A stretch of 23,859 nucleotides of DNA from CG1-02-35-72 sp964564475 (GTDB lineage Bacteria; Bacteroidota; Bacteroidia; Flavobacteriales; Flavobacteriaceae): NCBI GenBank assembly GCA_964564475.1, contig CAZMBM010000018.1:1-23859 (forward strand), given 5' to 3'. A model generated the notes under the pieces. That model was not told where the DNA came from. It ran no database searches and worked only from the letters and a program-made list of their open reading frames with translations. A program made the position numbers and the translations under genes. Below, piece after piece: positions 23,468-23,859 of the stretch. Each line of letters starts with the position of its first letter. The stretch's first letter is position 1.

Positions 23468-23859
23468 TTATCTGGAGCTTACATAAGCGGCCAGTTTGTC
23501 ATTTAACTTTAGTAATTGTACTTTTTCGTTCTTTTTAACAAGTTTAAAAACTCTAATTTCTTTGGTCTGATTGGGCAAACCCCAATGGTAATAAATGGTT
23601 GTTTTTAAATAAGTAGGTGTATATTTCTTATTTCCTAAATAAGTGAGATTAACCAACCAATCGCCTTTTTTTAATTTATCGATGAAGAATTCCATTGAAG
23701 AATAGCCTTTTGATTTTTCGTCAACAATTATATCTTTATTGGCATAAAAAGAATGTTCAAAAGTATAGGATTGGTTTTGAGGATTTACAAATTCTAGGGC
23801 AAAAGCCGCTTCAGAAGTATTCCACTCAAAGACCATTCTGATATCTTTTTTAATGTCTT
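23468..23859 (-). CDS. C-terminal part of an unidentified protein (cut by window edge)
   Basis: The reading frame is open from the right edge to the TAA at 23468-23470, so at least 129 residues of a longer protein are present. The M at 23836 is internal: the codons upstream of it read IKKDIR without a stop and the next residues (MVFEWNTSEAAFALEFVNP) continue the same strand. The segment resembles a DUF2135-type beta-sandwich (W-N-T strand, L-E-F-V-N-P turn, KKGDWLVNLTYLG near the end), domains often found in exported proteins, but this is a weak similarity. No start, signal peptide or promoter can be seen. Confidence 0.7.
   Translation of the reverse strand, partial: DIKKDIRMVFEWNTSEAAFALEFVNPQNQSYTFEHSFYANKDIIVDEKSKGYSSMEFFIDKLKKGDWLVNLTYLGNKKYTPTYLKTTIYYHWGLPNQTKEIRVFKLVKKNEKVQLLKLNDKLAAYVSSR

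Noticed and set aside
1..23859. CRISPR array, prophage, insertion sequence, tRNA or rRNA
   Set aside because: No regularly spaced direct repeats, transposase or integrase motifs, terminal inverted repeats with target duplications, or cloverleaf-like sequences were seen while reading both strands.

Overview
The window is low-GC DNA whose gene content points to a marine-type member of the Bacteroidota, most likely the family Flavobacteriaceae. The evidence is a secreted protein with a type IX secretion C-terminal signal, a BatA-like von Willebrand protein beside a dihydroorotase-like protein, ECF sigma/anti-sigma pairs followed by envelope genes, DUF4097 and DUF2807 proteins, TTG starts without clear Shine-Dalgarno sites, and a TTG-N19-TAnnTTTG promoter of the Bacteroidota housekeeping type. 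No rRNA, tRNA, CRISPR array, transposase, phage gene or integration site is visible. The region looks like native chromosome.

Layout. Positions 70-2187 encode a leucine-rich-repeat T9SS cargo protein. It converges on a 480-residue conserved protein of unknown function (2240-3682, minus), with a long perfect inverted repeat between them. Next comes a complete three-gene proton-translocating transhydrogenase operon on the minus strand (pntAA, pntAB, pntB; 6593 down to 3790), ended by its own hairpin. A PhnP-like metallo-beta-lactamase-fold hydrolase (6947-7708, plus) converges on a four-gene minus-strand cluster: a BatA-like vWA membrane protein, a dihydroorotase-like protein that has lost metal ligands, a serine esterase and an exported DsrE-like protein. 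These four are fused by 1-4 base overlaps or a 1-base gap and have their own canonical promoter. Upstream is lon (12217-14655, minus).

The right part, 14.9-23.5 kb, is mostly plus strand and concerns envelope signalling. The first ECF sigma / putative anti-sigma pair is followed by two exported repeat proteins (DUF4097-like and DUF2807-like) and a terminator, then by a small exported protein built from a 37-residue repeat. After priA, a second ECF sigma / putative anti-sigma pair precedes an exported helical-plus-beta-barrel protein. Both sigma genes start with TTG and overlap their partner gene by exactly 17 bases.

The most notable signal is a shared motif, TGnnACA-N16/17-GTCTnnTA, 15-25 bases before the start codons of both sigma genes and of the 37-residue-repeat protein. 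It has the geometry of an ECF promoter and suggests a local, autoregulated envelope regulon. The second strongest point is the inactive-looking dihydroorotase paralogue locked into the vWA operon. The window ends inside a minus-strand gene (23468 to the edge).
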